Shown: positions 19,597 through 28,843, counted from the stretch's first letter. The stretch is 64,000 bases of DNA from Burkholderiaceae bacterium DAT-1 (GCA_019084025.1 JAHRBI010000003.1:434001-498000), one strand, 5' to 3'. Numbers and translations are program-made. The notes: generated from the sequence alone by a model not told the origin.

Positions 19597-20813
19597 GACT
19601 TGCTTTGTTGTTGTGCCTGCTGCTGAGCTTGCATGCGGGTCAGCCACAGTTCCAGCGCATTGAGCGTGTTATCGAGCGCCGTGGCGGTAAGCGACAATTC
19701 CTCGTGGGCATCGCGCTGAATATCGTTCAGCAGGGTGCGGCGATGGTCCTTGAGCGCATCGATGTCCAGTGTGATGCCGTGACGCTTGAGGATGGGAGCG
19801 AGTTCCTTGCGGCGTTCGTACAGCGATTGCCGGGTGCGCTGATAGGCATGTTCGCACAGGCGATTGCGATCCTGATAGCTGAACACATTGGCAAAGAACA
19901 TATCGCCATCATCACGGCGCGGCTCGAACAGCAGCACGTCGGCGTCTTTGTACTGATGGCGGTAACGATCCATGCCCACCTGCATGCGCGAATGGATGAT
20001 GGCGCGGAAGGTTTGCGAGAGCACCACAGGCAGGCCACCTGTCATCAGCGCGCCCACATTGCGGCCGTGTTCGCGTGCCAGCGTGGTATCAAACGGCACC
20101 AGTGGATTCACGCACAGCACCAGATTCGCGCCCTCTTTCAGCGCTACAGAAGCGTGCAGGGTCTTGATCAGCGCCCCATCGACATAATCATGCCCGTCGA
20201 TCTGCACTGGCGGGAAGAGCCCCGGAAGCGCCGCACTGGCCTGTACCGCAGTCGAGATCGGCACATGATCATAGCCCGGCTCGCCAAAGGAGATGGACTC
20301 ACCGCTATCAAGTTCAGTGGCCACCAGATACAGCTTGTGCTTTAGCTGGCGAAAATCATTGCTGCGACCCGGCCGGGTAAACATCTCGCGCAGGAGTTCG
20401 TCGATGCCCTTGTTGTCGAAGATACCGGTGGGAATCGCTTTGCCCAGCTGCTGCATGGATTCGAACAAACCATGCCGCCAGGGGTCTTGCAGATAGTGGG
20501 TAAACGCTTCCCACATCAGGCCGGGAATGGAGGTCACGCGCCGCCAGTATTCGCTAAACGCGGGGCGCATCAAGATATTGGGGTCGAATACATCATCGGC
20601 GCTCCGACCAATCAGCATCGCCGCCAGCTGGCTGGGCTTGATGCCATTGGCGAGCGCCGCCGAGATAAATCCGCCCGAGCTGACACCCACGTAGATGTCG
20701 GCTTCGGTGAAGTCAAAGCCTTGCAAGGCGTCTTCCAGCGCGGTGAGCGCGCCGATTTCATATATGCCGCCGAGTGGGCCACCGCCCGCCAGCGCAATGC
20801 CAACCTTGCTCAT
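19593..20813 (-). CDS. Patatin-like phospholipase / lipid hydrolase
   Basis: The 406-residue protein has the patatin signature: oxyanion-hole motif GGGPLGG near the N-terminus, nucleophile motif GVSSGG (about residue 42-47) and the dyad aspartate motif DGA in YVDGALIKT (about 208). It has no signal peptide, so it probably acts in the cytosol on lipid or granule surfaces. I chose the ATG at 20813 because AGGA precedes it and a beta strand running straight into the oxyanion loop follows. The gene is coupled to the TetR gene by an ATGA overlap and lies downstream of the phasin gene. Lipase action on stored wax or triacylglycerol is inferred from context. Confidence 0.88.
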   Translation of the reverse strand: MSKVGIALAGGGPLGGIYEIGALTALEDALQGFDFTEADIYVGVSSGGFISAALANGIKPSQLAAMLIGRSADDVFDPNILMRPAFSEYWRRVTSIPGLMWEAFTHYLQDPWRHGLFESMQQLGKAIPTGIFDNKGIDELLREMFTRPGRSNDFRQLKHKLYLVATELDSGESISFGEPGYDHVPISTAVQASAALPGLFPPVQIDGHDYVDGALIKTLHASVALKEGANLVLCVNPLVPFDTTLAREHGRNVGALMTGGLPVVLSQTFRAIIHSRMQVGMDRYRHQYKDADVLLFEPRRDDGDMFFANVFSYQDRNRLCEHAYQRTRQSLYERRKELAPILKRHGITLDIDALKDHRRTLLNDIQRDAHEELSLTATALDNTLNALELWLTRMQAQQQAQQQSKS

Positions 20814-20886
20814 TTCGTCATCCTCCGGCGCGGTACGATGCCACACCGTATTTATCACTACTGCACAGCCTCGTGCCCGAAAGCAC

Positions 20887-20911
20887 AACGCCGGTGTCAG
20901 GCACCGGCGTT
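20887..20911 (-). terminator. GC-rich hairpin between phasin and patatin genes
   Basis: AACGCCGGTG and CACCGGCGTT form a 10-bp stem with a 5-nt loop just after the phasin stop. On the minus strand only a weak T-rich tail follows, so it may be a partial terminator or an mRNA-stabilising hairpin that separates high phasin expression from the lipase gene. Confidence 0.55.
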
Positions 20912-20932
20912 GCTACCAGGAGACGCTGGGTC

Positions 20933-21481
20933 TCAGGCCTCGGCGGCCGGAGCGGGTGCGTCTGCTGCCGGTTCGACGGCCTTCGGTGCGGCCTTCTTGA
21001 CTGCCGGCTTCTTGGCAACCGGTGCAGCCTTTTCTGCTACGACTTTCTCTGCGACAACCTTGGCAGCGGCAGGCTTGGCAGCGGCTTTCTTCACCACCAC
21101 GTCGGTTGCCTGCTGGGCATCGGTCAGACGCTCAACCAGTGCGCTCAGTTCTGCCACACGCTTGGACAGGACATCGATGTCCTTGCGGCTGGGTACGCCG
21201 AGGCTGGACAGGGCGCGCTGTACGCGTGCTTCGAATACACCTTCCAGCTTGTCCCAGGTATCCACAGCCTTACCGGTGACATCGGCAATTTTTTCATCAG
21301 CGACCTTGCGGGTCTTCTTCTGAATGGTTTCGCCTTCCTTCACCAGTGCATCGAATACCTTGGTACCTTCCAGCTGAGCCTTGGCAAAGGCACCCAGACC
21401 TGCCAGCCAAATCTGCTGGGCGGAGTCCTTGATGGTCGAAGTCAGTTGGTTTTCTGTCAGTGAACTCAGTTTCTTGGCCAT
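20933..21481 (-). CDS. Phasin (PHA or lipid granule-associated protein) with Ala/Lys-rich tail
   Basis: This 182-residue protein resembles PhaF/PhaI-type granule proteins. An amphipathic helical domain (about 10-125, with IWLAGLGAFAKAQLEGTKVFDALVKEG) is followed by a low-complexity tail of Ala, Lys, Val and Pro (about 130-182). Such tails in PhaF bind DNA. A strong GGAGG precedes the ATG at 21481, so high expression is expected. It is divergent from the fatty acyl-CoA reductase gene and upstream of the lipase gene. In this neighbourhood it may coat wax ester or triacylglycerol inclusions as well as PHA (inference). Confidence 0.88.
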   Translation of the reverse strand: MAKKLSSLTENQLTSTIKDSAQQIWLAGLGAFAKAQLEGTKVFDALVKEGETIQKKTRKVADEKIADVTGKAVDTWDKLEGVFEARVQRALSSLGVPSRKDIDVLSKRVAELSALVERLTDAQQATDVVVKKAAAKPAAAKVVAEKVVAEKAAPVAKKPAVKKAAPKAVEPAADAPAPAAEA

Positions 21482-21636
21482 GATAGACCCTCCGTGAAAA
21501 TAAGATTTGATCTGGTTGAATGTTTGTACTGCTTTCATTTGTTAGTCTAGTGAAAGCAATTAGAGTGAGTACTCGAAAATCCCTGTAGTTCGGCTCAAGA
21601 ATCAACTGGTTTCGCATCACAGATAAAGGATTGATC

Positions 21637-23628
21637 GTGCATTACTTTGTGACAGGTGGTACAGGTTTTATAGGCAAGCGCTTGATTCATAAACTCCTGC
21701 AGCGTCGCGGGAGTGTGGTGTACTTTCTCGTCCGCAAGGTCGATGAGGATCATGTAGCCGAGCTACGTGAGGGATGGGGTGTGGATGCCAAGCGCGCCAT
21801 TCCGGTGGTGGGAGATCTGACTGCCGAGGGGCTGGCCGTTGCGGCAGCGCAACAATCCGCTCTCGTTGGCAAGATCGATCATTTCTTCCATCTGGCCGCG
21901 ATCTATGACCTACGTGCCGATGCTGAGAGCCAGATTCGCGTCAATGTAGAAGGCACCCGCAATGTGATCCGCTTTGCCGAATCCATACAGGCCAAACGCT
22001 TCCATCACTTCAGTTCGATTGCGGCAGCAGGCCTCTATAACGGCGTGTTCCGCGAAGATATGTTTGCCGAGGCGACAGGCCTCGAGAATCCCTACCTGCG
22101 CACCAAGCATGATTCCGAAGGTGTGGTGCGCAAGGAATGCACTCTGCCGTGGCGCATCTATCGACCGGGCATGGTGGTGGGCGATTCGCAAACCGGCGAG
22201 ATGGACAAGATCGACGGCCCCTACTACTTCTTTAAGCTGATCCAGAAAACCCGCCGCATGCTGCCTTCATGGGTGCCGATGATCGGGCTGGATGGCGGTC
22301 GCCTGAATATCGTGCCGGTCGATTTTGTGGTGAACGCCACTGATCATATTGCCCATGCCAAGGGTGAAGATGGCAAGTGCTTCCACCTGACTGATCCGCA
22401 AGGCACGCCAGTGGGCGATGTGCTGCAGATTTTTGCCAAGGCCGCACACGCGCCCACACAATCTCTGAAGATCAATGCGGGCTTGTTCCAGTACATTCCG
22501 CGCTCGATCAAATCCGGCATGCTGGCGATTACGCCGATCCGCCGTATCCGTGATGCCATCCTGCGTGATCTGGGCCTGCCTGCCGACATTTTCGGTTTCC
22601 TCACCTACCCCACCCGCTATGACAACCGCGAAACGATGCGTGTCCTCAAGGGTTCGGGCATCAGCGTGCCGCGTCTAGAAGATTACGCGTGGCGTTTGTG
22701 GGATTACTGGGAGCGGAACCTTGATCCGGCCCTGCATCTGGATCGCAGCCTCGAAGGCACGCTGAAAGGCAAAGTCGTGGCCATTACTGGCGCCAGTAGC
22801 GGCATCGGTAAAGCTGCGGCCATCCGCTTGCTGACAGCAGGTGCCACCGTGGTCACCATTGCGCGCGATGCGGAAAAGCTGGAATTGGCCCGTGCAGAAC
22901 TGGCCGAGCTGGGACTGACCCTGCATTGCTATCAGGGCGACCTGAGCAACGCAGATGATTGCGCCCGCTTTGTGGAACAGGTGAATGCCGATCACGGTGG
23001 CGTGGATGTGCTGATCAATAATGCCGGCCGTTCCATCCGCCGCGCCATTGAGGCCAGCTTCGACCGCTTCCATGATTTCGAGCGGACCATGCAGTTGAAC
23101 TACTTCGGTTCGCTGCGCCTGACCATGGGCGTGTTGCCGGGCATGATCGAGCGCAAGCGTGGTCATATCATCAATATCAGTTCAATTGGTGTGCTAACCA
23201 ATGCACCGCGTTTCTCGGCCTATGTGGCCTCAAAAGCCGCGATGGATGCGTGGACACGCTGTGCTGCCGCTGAGTTCTGCGATCGCCATATCGAGTTCAC
23301 CACCATCAATATGCCGCTGGTGAAAACCCCGATGATTGCCCCGACCAAGCTGTACAACAACGTGCCGACCCTGACCCCGGAAGACGCCGCCGACATGATT
23401 GCCGAAGCCGTCGTGTATCGTCCGGTACGGATTGCGACGCGTCTGGGCATCTTTGGCGCGGTGGTTCATGCCTTCATGCCGCGTGTGGCGCAGATCATCA
23501 TGAATACGTCCTTCCGCATGTTCCCGGATTCCGATGCCGCCAAGCATCGTGATCCCAATGCACCGCATCCGGCACCGACAGCCGACCAGATCGCTCTGTC
23601 GACCCTGATGCAGGGGATTCATTTCTGA
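21637..23628 (+). CDS. Two-domain fatty acyl-CoA reductase (alcohol-forming, Marinobacter FAR-like)
   Basis: The 663-residue protein fuses an extended NAD(P)-binding reductase with a short-chain dehydrogenase. The first domain has GGTGFIG (about residues 6-12) and YLRTK, the second TGASSGIGKAAA (about 382) and SAYVASK (about 528). The same fusion and length are known for Marinobacter-type fatty acyl-CoA reductases that convert acyl-CoA to fatty alcohol with NADPH. The start is taken as GTG at 21637 because AAGGA lies 6 nt upstream and the family begins with this M-x-Y-F-x-TGGTGFIG pattern. TTG at 21631 is the alternative. Its alcohol product is the co-substrate of the nearby wax ester synthase. 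Confidence 0.92.
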   Translation: MHYFVTGGTGFIGKRLIHKLLQRRGSVVYFLVRKVDEDHVAELREGWGVDAKRAIPVVGDLTAEGLAVAAAQQSALVGKIDHFFHLAAIYDLRADAESQIRVNVEGTRNVIRFAESIQAKRFHHFSSIAAAGLYNGVFREDMFAEATGLENPYLRTKHDSEGVVRKECTLPWRIYRPGMVVGDSQTGEMDKIDGPYYFFKLIQKTRRMLPSWVPMIGLDGGRLNIVPVDFVVNATDHIAHAKGEDGKCFHLTDPQGTPVGDVLQIFAKAAHAPTQSLKINAGLFQYIPRSIKSGMLAITPIRRIRDAILRDLGLPADIFGFLTYPTRYDNRETMRVLKGSGISVPRLEDYAWRLWDYWERNLDPALHLDRSLEGTLKGKVVAITGASSGIGKAAAIRLLTAGATVVTIARDAEKLELARAELAELGLTLHCYQGDLSNADDCARFVEQVNADHGGVDVLINNAGRSIRRAIEASFDRFHDFERTMQLNYFGSLRLTMGVLPGMIERKRGHIINISSIGVLTNAPRFSAYVASKAAMDAWTRCAAAEFCDRHIEFTTINMPLVKTPMIAPTKLYNNVPTLTPEDAADMIAEAVVYRPVRIATRLGIFGAVVHAFMPRVAQIIMNTSFRMFPDSDAAKHRDPNAPHPAPTADQIALSTLMQGIHF

Positions 23629-24371
23629 TGCTGGACGCGGGCGCTGATCCGGGCTCGCGTGTGCGGACCGCCTTGCTCAAGGCGGTTGCGCTGCGCACGG
23701 CTGCATCGGCTGATCCGCTGCGCTGGGCGCGTCGTGAACGACTGCGGCTGTGGCAATGCGAACGGCTGGTGGCAGATCATGTCGATTTGGTGGCCAGCGA
23801 GCGCTATGGTCCGGCGGCGCGATTTTTTCTGGAAGAGCTCTATGGCCCGAAAGACGCCCGTCAGCGCGATGCCGATGTCGAGCGCGTCCTGCCTGCCATG
23901 GTGCGCCTGCTGCCAGATCGCGCGCTGAATGTACTGGCCGAAGCGCTGGAGCTGGATGCGCTATCCGAGTCGCTCGATCTGGACATGGTGGATAGTCTCG
24001 GCCCGCATCTGGATGGCGAGACGCGATTCGATGGTACGCGCTGGTGTGAGGCCTATCGCACGGTCGGGCGATTCGAAGATCGTGCACAGCAGATCGCACT
24101 GGTCGGGGCGATTGGTCAGACGCTGGATTCCCTCTCGCAGCATCCTGCCATCGGGCGGGTGTTATCGGCGATGCGGCTGCCTGCGCGTTTGGCAGGATTT
24201 TCCACGCTGCACGCTTTTCTGGAACGCGGCTTTCAGACCTTTGCCGCTATGCAGGGTGCGGGTCCGTTTCTCGATGCCATTCTCGGTGGTGAAACCCGGC
24301 TGATGCAGCAGGTGGTGGCCGGAAACAACTGGCCGTTCGTCACAGATACGACAGTCCGGTGCCGAAATTGA
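23628..24371 (+). CDS. Conserved protein of unknown function coupled to the acyl-CoA reductase
   Basis: The 247-residue protein starts inside the reductase stop (TGATG overlap), so the two are translationally coupled. The segment FFLEELYGPKDARQRDADVER (about 64-84), followed by LNVLAEALELDALSESLD, looks like a conserved helical family, but I cannot name it. No signal peptide or membrane segment is visible, and the rest is mostly predicted helix rich in Arg, Leu and Ala. Tight coupling suggests a helper of the reductase or of lipid-inclusion formation. Confidence 0.7.
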   Translation: MLDAGADPGSRVRTALLKAVALRTAASADPLRWARRERLRLWQCERLVADHVDLVASERYGPAARFFLEELYGPKDARQRDADVERVLPAMVRLLPDRALNVLAEALELDALSESLDLDMVDSLGPHLDGETRFDGTRWCEAYRTVGRFEDRAQQIALVGAIGQTLDSLSQHPAIGRVLSAMRLPARLAGFSTLHAFLERGFQTFAAMQGAGPFLDAILGGETRLMQQVVAGNNWPFVTDTTVRCRN

Positions 24372-24436
24372 TCAGGCACAAATCTTTCGCGCGCGTCCTG
24401 CGCTAGTCTGAACGTACAAAAATCCAAGGAGACATC

Positions 24437-26548
24437 ATGGCCAGGCTGATCGACTCGATCGAGGCCGCCGTCGACGAAGTACTCGATGCGCTGCCCGGAG
24501 ATATTGTACTGGGCCTGCCACTCGGTATCGGCAAGTCCAATCCTTTTGTGAATGCGCTGTACCGTCGTTTCAAGGCGGCACCGCATCGCCGGCTCAAGAT
24601 CATCACCGCCTTGTCACTGGTGAAACCTGCCGGGAAAAGTGAGATCGAGCAACACTTCCTCGAACCCTTTGTCGAGCGTGTATTTGGCGACTATCCCGAT
24701 CTCGAGTATGCCCGCGATGCGCTGGATGGTGTGCTACCGGACAATGTGGAAGTGCTGGAGTTTTTCCTTAAAACCGGCGCTTATCTACATACCCCTATCG
24801 CCCAGCAACAGCATATCTGCACCAATTACACCTTTGCCGCCCGCGACATGATGTCGCATGGCGTCAATCTGCTGGTGCAGGCCGTGGCCACCCGTGGCGA
24901 AGGCGATACACTTGAAGTATCTATGTCCAGCAATCCGGAGCTAACGCGCGAAGCCCTGGATCGGCTGGCGGCCATGCCGAATCATCGCTATATCACGGTG
25001 GCAGTGGCGAATCACAAGATGCCGTTCATGCCGAATGGTGCAGTGATCGAAGCGAATCGTTTTGACCTGCTAGTCACCGATCCGGCGGGTACGCACGATA
25101 TTTTTGCGCCGCCGAATATGAAGGTCAGCCTGCCGGATTATCTGATCGGCCTGCACGCCAGCTCACTGGTCAAAGATGGCGGCACCCTGCAGATCGGGAT
25201 TGGTTCGCTGGGTGATGCCATTGCAAAGATGCTGCTGGTACGTGATCAGGATAATGCGGCTTATCGGAGCGTGCTGGGTGCGCTGGGCGTGGATGTACGC
25301 GAACGCGAAGTGGCCCGCTTCGATAAGGGCCTGTATGGTTGCTCGGAAATGCTCGTAAACGGCTTTATCAAGCTGATTCAGGCCGGTGTGATTCGCCGCA
25401 ATGTGTATCCGGATCTGGCGATCCAGACCCTGCTGAATCAGGGTGAGATCACTGAGGCCGTCACGATTCATACGCTGGAAAAGCTGCGTGTCATGGGCGC
25501 GATTCATTCGCCCCTGCTGCCGGAAGAAGTCGAGCGACTAGTGCGGCTGGGGGTGTTGCGCGAAGGTGTAACACACGATGGTGATGTGCTGCGCTGGGGT
25601 GCTCGGACTTGTTCACTGCATGTTGATCGTCCGGAAGTACGGCATAACATTGCAGAAAGCATGCTGGGTGATCAGCTGCGTGGTGCTGTGTATATGCATG
25701 GCGGCTTCTTCCTGGGGCCGCGTGATTTTTATCAGGCTTTGCGCGAGATGCCTGCCGAGAAGCTGGCCGGCATTGATATGACCGAAATCGGCTTTATCAA
25801 TGAGATCTTCCATGATCCCAAGCTGATCATGGCGCAACGGCGCGATGCCCGCCTGATCAATACCACCATGATGGTGACGCTGCTGGGCGCTGCGGTGTCT
25901 GATGGACTGGAAGATGGTCGAGTGGTGTCTGGTGTGGGTGGGCAGTATAACTTTGTGGCGATGGGCCATGCCTTGCCCGGTGCCCGTTCGATTCTGTTGC
26001 TGCGCGCCACCAAGGATCATCATGGCGAGGTGAAATCGAATATCGTGTGGCACTATGGCCATGCCACCATTCCACGGCATTTGCGTGATATTGTGGTCAC
26101 GGAATATGGTGTGGCGGATCTGCGCGGCCAGCCGGATCATGAAGTGGTGAAGCGCCTGCTCAAAATTGCCGATTCACGCTTTCAGCCGGAACTGATGGCG
26201 GCAGCCAAGCAGAATGGCAAGCTGGAGCACGACTGGCATCTGCCCGATGCCTGGCGACACAATACGCCGGAAGGGCTGAAGGAGCGGCTGGAAGGTATCG
26301 ACACTCGTGAGATTTTCCCGGCTTTCCCGTTTGGTACGGATTTCACTGCCGACGAACTGGCGATGATTGGTGTGTTGCAAAAACTGAAGCACGCAGGCGA
26401 GCATCCGCTGGAGCTGGTGCGACTGGCGTTGAAGGGCTTGTTCAGCGAGCGCGAAGCACCGCCCGGATGGTTGGCTCGCCTCGGATTGGACGAAGCGCAT
26501 GGCCTGAAGCAACTGGTGATGCGGAAGCTATTCTTAGGGAATATTTAA
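24437..26548 (+). CDS. Acetyl-CoA hydrolase/transferase-family protein
   Basis: This 703-residue protein belongs to the class I CoA-transferase/acetyl-CoA hydrolase superfamily. The C-terminal half has SGVGGQYNFVAMGHALPG and VVTEYGVADLRGQ, typical of the family's C-terminal domain, and an ITAL..PAG-type N-terminal domain is present. It is longer than the 500-residue succinate CoA-transferases, with an extended N-terminus and C-terminus, so the exact acyl substrate is unclear. AAGGAG precedes the ATG by 5 nt. Next to lipid storage genes it probably frees or swaps CoA between acyl groups. Confidence 0.8.
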   Translation: MARLIDSIEAAVDEVLDALPGDIVLGLPLGIGKSNPFVNALYRRFKAAPHRRLKIITALSLVKPAGKSEIEQHFLEPFVERVFGDYPDLEYARDALDGVLPDNVEVLEFFLKTGAYLHTPIAQQQHICTNYTFAARDMMSHGVNLLVQAVATRGEGDTLEVSMSSNPELTREALDRLAAMPNHRYITVAVANHKMPFMPNGAVIEANRFDLLVTDPAGTHDIFAPPNMKVSLPDYLIGLHASSLVKDGGTLQIGIGSLGDAIAKMLLVRDQDNAAYRSVLGALGVDVREREVARFDKGLYGCSEMLVNGFIKLIQAGVIRRNVYPDLAIQTLLNQGEITEAVTIHTLEKLRVMGAIHSPLLPEEVERLVRLGVLREGVTHDGDVLRWGARTCSLHVDRPEVRHNIAESMLGDQLRGAVYMHGGFFLGPRDFYQALREMPAEKLAGIDMTEIGFINEIFHDPKLIMAQRRDARLINTTMMVTLLGAAVSDGLEDGRVVSGVGGQYNFVAMGHALPGARSILLLRATKDHHGEVKSNIVWHYGHATIPRHLRDIVVTEYGVADLRGQPDHEVVKRLLKIADSRFQPELMAAAKQNGKLEHDWHLPDAWRHNTPEGLKERLEGIDTREIFPAFPFGTDFTADELAMIGVLQKLKHAGEHPLELVRLALKGLFSEREAPPGWLARLGLDEAHGLKQLVMRKLFLGNI

Positions 26549-26554
26549 GCATTA

Positions 26555-26570
26555 CGTTCCACGTGGAACA
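26555..26570. other. parS-like ParB-binding site 3 (intergenic)
   Basis: CGTTCCACGTGGAACA contains the same perfect palindrome GTTCCACGTGGAAC as the sites near 2.24 and 15.57 kb. It lies just after the CoA hydrolase gene in a 107-bp gap. Confidence 0.8.
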
Positions 26571-26655
26571 CAGGAGAGTGACAGTCGGGGCGCATGAAGT
26601 GCCCCGCTTCTGATACACTCATACGATTAGCTTTTAAGCGCTTGCTCGAATACCC

Positions 26656-27774
26656 ATGCATACAGTCGCGATATCCGGTACCGGATTGTTTACCCCGCCA
26701 AACGTCATTACCAATGCCGATCTGGTGGAAAGTTTCAACGCCTACGTCGAACAGTACAACGCCCAGCACGCCGATGCGATTGCTGCGGGCGAACTGGTTG
26801 CGCTGCAGCCGTCGTCGGTCGAGTTCATCGAAAAGGCATCCGGCATCAAGCAACGCCACGTGGTCGACCGTGAAGGCGTGCTCGATACCACCCGCATGTA
26901 CCCGCGTATTGCCCCGCGTGCCAATGATCAGCTGTCGGTGATGGCCGAGATGGCCGTCGCCGCTGCCCGTCAGGCACTGGAGCGTTCGGGCCGTACCGCT
27001 GCTGATATTGATGGCGTGATCTGTGCCGCCAGCAATATGCAGCGCGCCTACCCGGCTATGGCCGTGGAAGTGCAGAACGCACTGGGTATTCAAGGCTGGG
27101 CGTTTGATATGAATGTCGCCTGTTCGTCCGCGACCTTCGGGATCGAACAAGCCGCCAATGCAGTCAAGACCGGTTCGGCCCGCGCCGTGCTGATGGTGAA
27201 TCCGGAAATCTGTTCCGCTCATCTGGAATGGCGTGATCGCGATTGCCATTTTATTTTTGGTGATGTGGCGACTGCTGTGATTGTTGAGCGTGCAGATACC
27301 GCCCCAGCCGGCAGCTTCGAGATCCTCGGCACCCGTCTGGCGACCCTGTTCTCCAACAACATCCGCAACAACGCCGGTTTCCTGAATCGCTGCGAAGACA
27401 AGTGGGGCGATCTGCGCGACAAGCTGTTCGTGCAGGAAGGCCGCAAGGTGTTCAAGGAAGTGTGTCCGATGGTGGCCGAGCATATCGCCTCGCATCTGAC
27501 CACCCTGGGCGAAGTGCCGACCGATGTGCGCCGGTTCTGGCTGCATCAGGCCAATCTGAGCATGAACCAGCTGATCGCCCGCAAGCTGCTGGACCGCGAT
27601 CCGTCGGCCGATGAAGCCCCGGTGATTCTCGATCAATACGCCAATACCTCATCTGCGGGTTCCATCATTGCCTTCCATCTGCATCGCGATGATCTGAAGT
27701 CTGGCGATCTGGGGGTGATCTCCAGCTTCGGCGCGGGATACTCGGTGGGCAGCGTGGTGCTGCGCAAGCAGTAA
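26656..27774 (+). CDS. Beta-ketoacyl-ACP synthase III-like (FabH family) enzyme
   Basis: The 372-residue thiolase-fold protein has the Cys-His-Asn triad of KAS III: Cys in [10 protein letters not shown] (about residue 158), His in LHQANLSMN (about 297) and Asn in YANTSSAGS (about 332). It is longer than housekeeping FabH (about 320) because of an insert near residues 30-60. This resembles the 370-residue FabH-like proteins such as Pseudomonas PA3286, known to condense octanoyl-CoA from beta-oxidation with malonyl-ACP. That specificity is inferred here. It stands after the CoA hydrolase gene and ends at a strong terminator. Confidence 0.85.
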   Translation: MHTVAISGTGLFTPPNVITNADLVESFNAYVEQYNAQHADAIAAGELVALQPSSVEFIEKASGIKQRHVVDREGVLDTTRMYPRIAPRANDQLSVMAEMAVAAARQALERSGRTAADIDGVICAASNMQRAYPAMAVEVQNALGIQGWAFDMNVACSSATFGIEQAANAVKTGSARAVLMVNPEICSAHLEWRDRDCHFIFGDVATAVIVERADTAPAGSFEILGTRLATLFSNNIRNNAGFLNRCEDKWGDLRDKLFVQEGRKVFKEVCPMVAEHIASHLTTLGEVPTDVRRFWLHQANLSMNQLIARKLLDRDPSADEAPVILDQYANTSSAGSIIAFHLHRDDLKSGDLGVISSFGAGYSVGSVVLRKQ

Positions 27775-27798
27775 GCTTCACTGCTGAAGCATTTGAAA

Positions 27799-27822
27799 AG
27801 CCCCGACAAGTCGGGGCTTTTT
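27799..27822 (+). terminator. Rho-independent terminator after the FabH-like gene
   Basis: AGCCCCGA-CAAG-TCGGGGCT forms an 8-bp stem with a tetraloop, followed by a T-run. It separates the lipid genes from the small-protein group downstream. Confidence 0.9.
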
Positions 27823-27861
27823 GCATGGTATGCTGGCAAAAAATATAGGGGGAAGCCATCC

Positions 27862-28269
27862 ATGCCCATGGTGCCCGGACCATTAGCGGCCATCACGCTC
27901 ACTGCTGTGAAAGTGGGCGGTTATTACCTGTTTGCGGATTGGATCAACAAGCGTGTTGAGAAGCGATTTTCGCCACTGCGGTTTGCACTGATCAAGACAG
28001 TGATTGGATTTCTGCTCGGAACGTCCTTACTAGTAGCATCAATCTACCTAGATTCACCTGAAGTTTCAGGATATGTTCTGTACGCTGAGATGGTTGTCGC
28101 CAGAATGCTAGTCTGGTTGGTGTTGCTCGCTGGGTGTTTTGGATTGCATAAGCGAAGGCAGCTTTGGCTGAGTGTGACGGTACTCGGTACCGCATTGACC
28201 TGTGTGCTGGATGGTCTGACATTTCTGTTGTACGAGTTTATGCCCGGTATGCAAATGGGCATGTGTTAA
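27862..28269 (+). CDS. Small integral membrane protein of unknown function
   Basis: This 135-residue protein has about four hydrophobic segments, near residues 7-22, 42-60, 72-92 and 100-122. GGGGGA lies 8 nt before the ATG at 27862. I do not recognise a family. It directly follows a terminator, so it must have its own promoter, and it is the first of a group of small genes on the plus strand. Confidence 0.65.
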   Translation: MPMVPGPLAAITLTAVKVGGYYLFADWINKRVEKRFSPLRFALIKTVIGFLLGTSLLVASIYLDSPEVSGYVLYAEMVVARMLVWLVLLAGCFGLHKRRQLWLSVTVLGTALTCVLDGLTFLLYEFMPGMQMGMC

Positions 28270-28281
28270 TCAGGACAACCC

Positions 28282-28500
28282 ATGCAAACCATCAAATACA
28301 ACGTCTATGGCCGCATTTTGGTGATCACTGCGACGGAGGCTGGCTGGCAGGTCGCCTTTGAAGGCGCGGATGGTACGCGCCGGCCGGCGGATATCATCAT
28401 TCCGGATTTCATCGAAGCAGACGAGTTGGGTCAGTATCTGGAAGACCTGTATCACGAGCATGCGACGCCCCGAAATGGTGATGTGGTGCGGATCGACTGA
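28282..28500 (+). CDS. Small conserved protein, DUF7661-like
   Basis: The 72-residue protein reads as a compact beta/alpha domain: a VYGRILVITATEAGWQVAF start, then RRPADIIIPDFI, then LGQYLEDLYHEHATP. It resembles the small DUF7661 family of uncharacterised bacterial proteins, as I remember it. AGGA precedes the ATG, and it lies 12 bp after the membrane-protein gene, so the two are probably co-transcribed. Confidence 0.6.
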   Translation: MQTIKYNVYGRILVITATEAGWQVAFEGADGTRRPADIIIPDFIEADELGQYLEDLYHEHATPRNGDVVRID

Positions 28501-28508
28501 TACGGCCC

Positions 28509-28838
28509 ATGCCTCACCAAATTATCCACCTCCACCGTGATGCGCCGTTAAAGCCGGCGTTTGGTGCCCCCTGCAATGGCTGCGGCGTATGCTGTGCGGC
28601 GGAGCCCTGTCCGGTGGCGATGCGCAGATTCAAAGTCAGGACCGGCCCCTGCCCGGCACTCATCTGGGATGCTTCCCGCTATCACTGCGGCCTGCTGTAT
28701 GATACGCCACGCTACTGGCCCAAGACGCCTGCCTGGCTCCTGCCTGTCATGCGCTGGTGGGTGGCTCGGGCCATTTCCGCCCGGTCGGGCTGCGATTCAG
28801 ACGTAGAAACTGATCATTCACCCAGTGAAACGAGGTAA
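28509..28838 (+). CDS. Cysteine-cluster protein (YkgJ-like)
   Basis: The 109-residue protein carries an N-terminal Cys cluster, CNGCGVCCAAEPCPVA (about 22-37), with further Cys at about 48 and 60. This resembles YkgJ-type zinc- or iron-binding Cys clusters. The C-terminus is predicted amphipathic and ends in a charged, Ser-rich tail. It lies 8 bp after the preceding small gene and 5 bp before the DUF1993 gene. Metal binding is an inference from the Cys spacing. Confidence 0.65.
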   Translation: MPHQIIHLHRDAPLKPAFGAPCNGCGVCCAAEPCPVAMRRFKVRTGPCPALIWDASRYHCGLLYDTPRYWPKTPAWLLPVMRWWVARAISARSGCDSDVETDHSPSETR

Positions 28839-28843
28839 GCATC

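Noticed and set aside
19605-20345. Plus-strand open frame opposite the patatin gene
   Set aside because: The patatin gene has all catalytic motifs and a ribosome site. The antisense frame has none.
26862-26875. GCCACGTGG in the FabH-like gene as a parS site
   Set aside because: Only the central CCACGTGG matches. The outer bases do not fit the consensus.
26545-27636. Long minus-strand open frame opposite the FabH-like gene
   Set aside because: The plus-strand frame has intact catalytic residues. The antisense frame is a codon-usage shadow with no recognisable motif.
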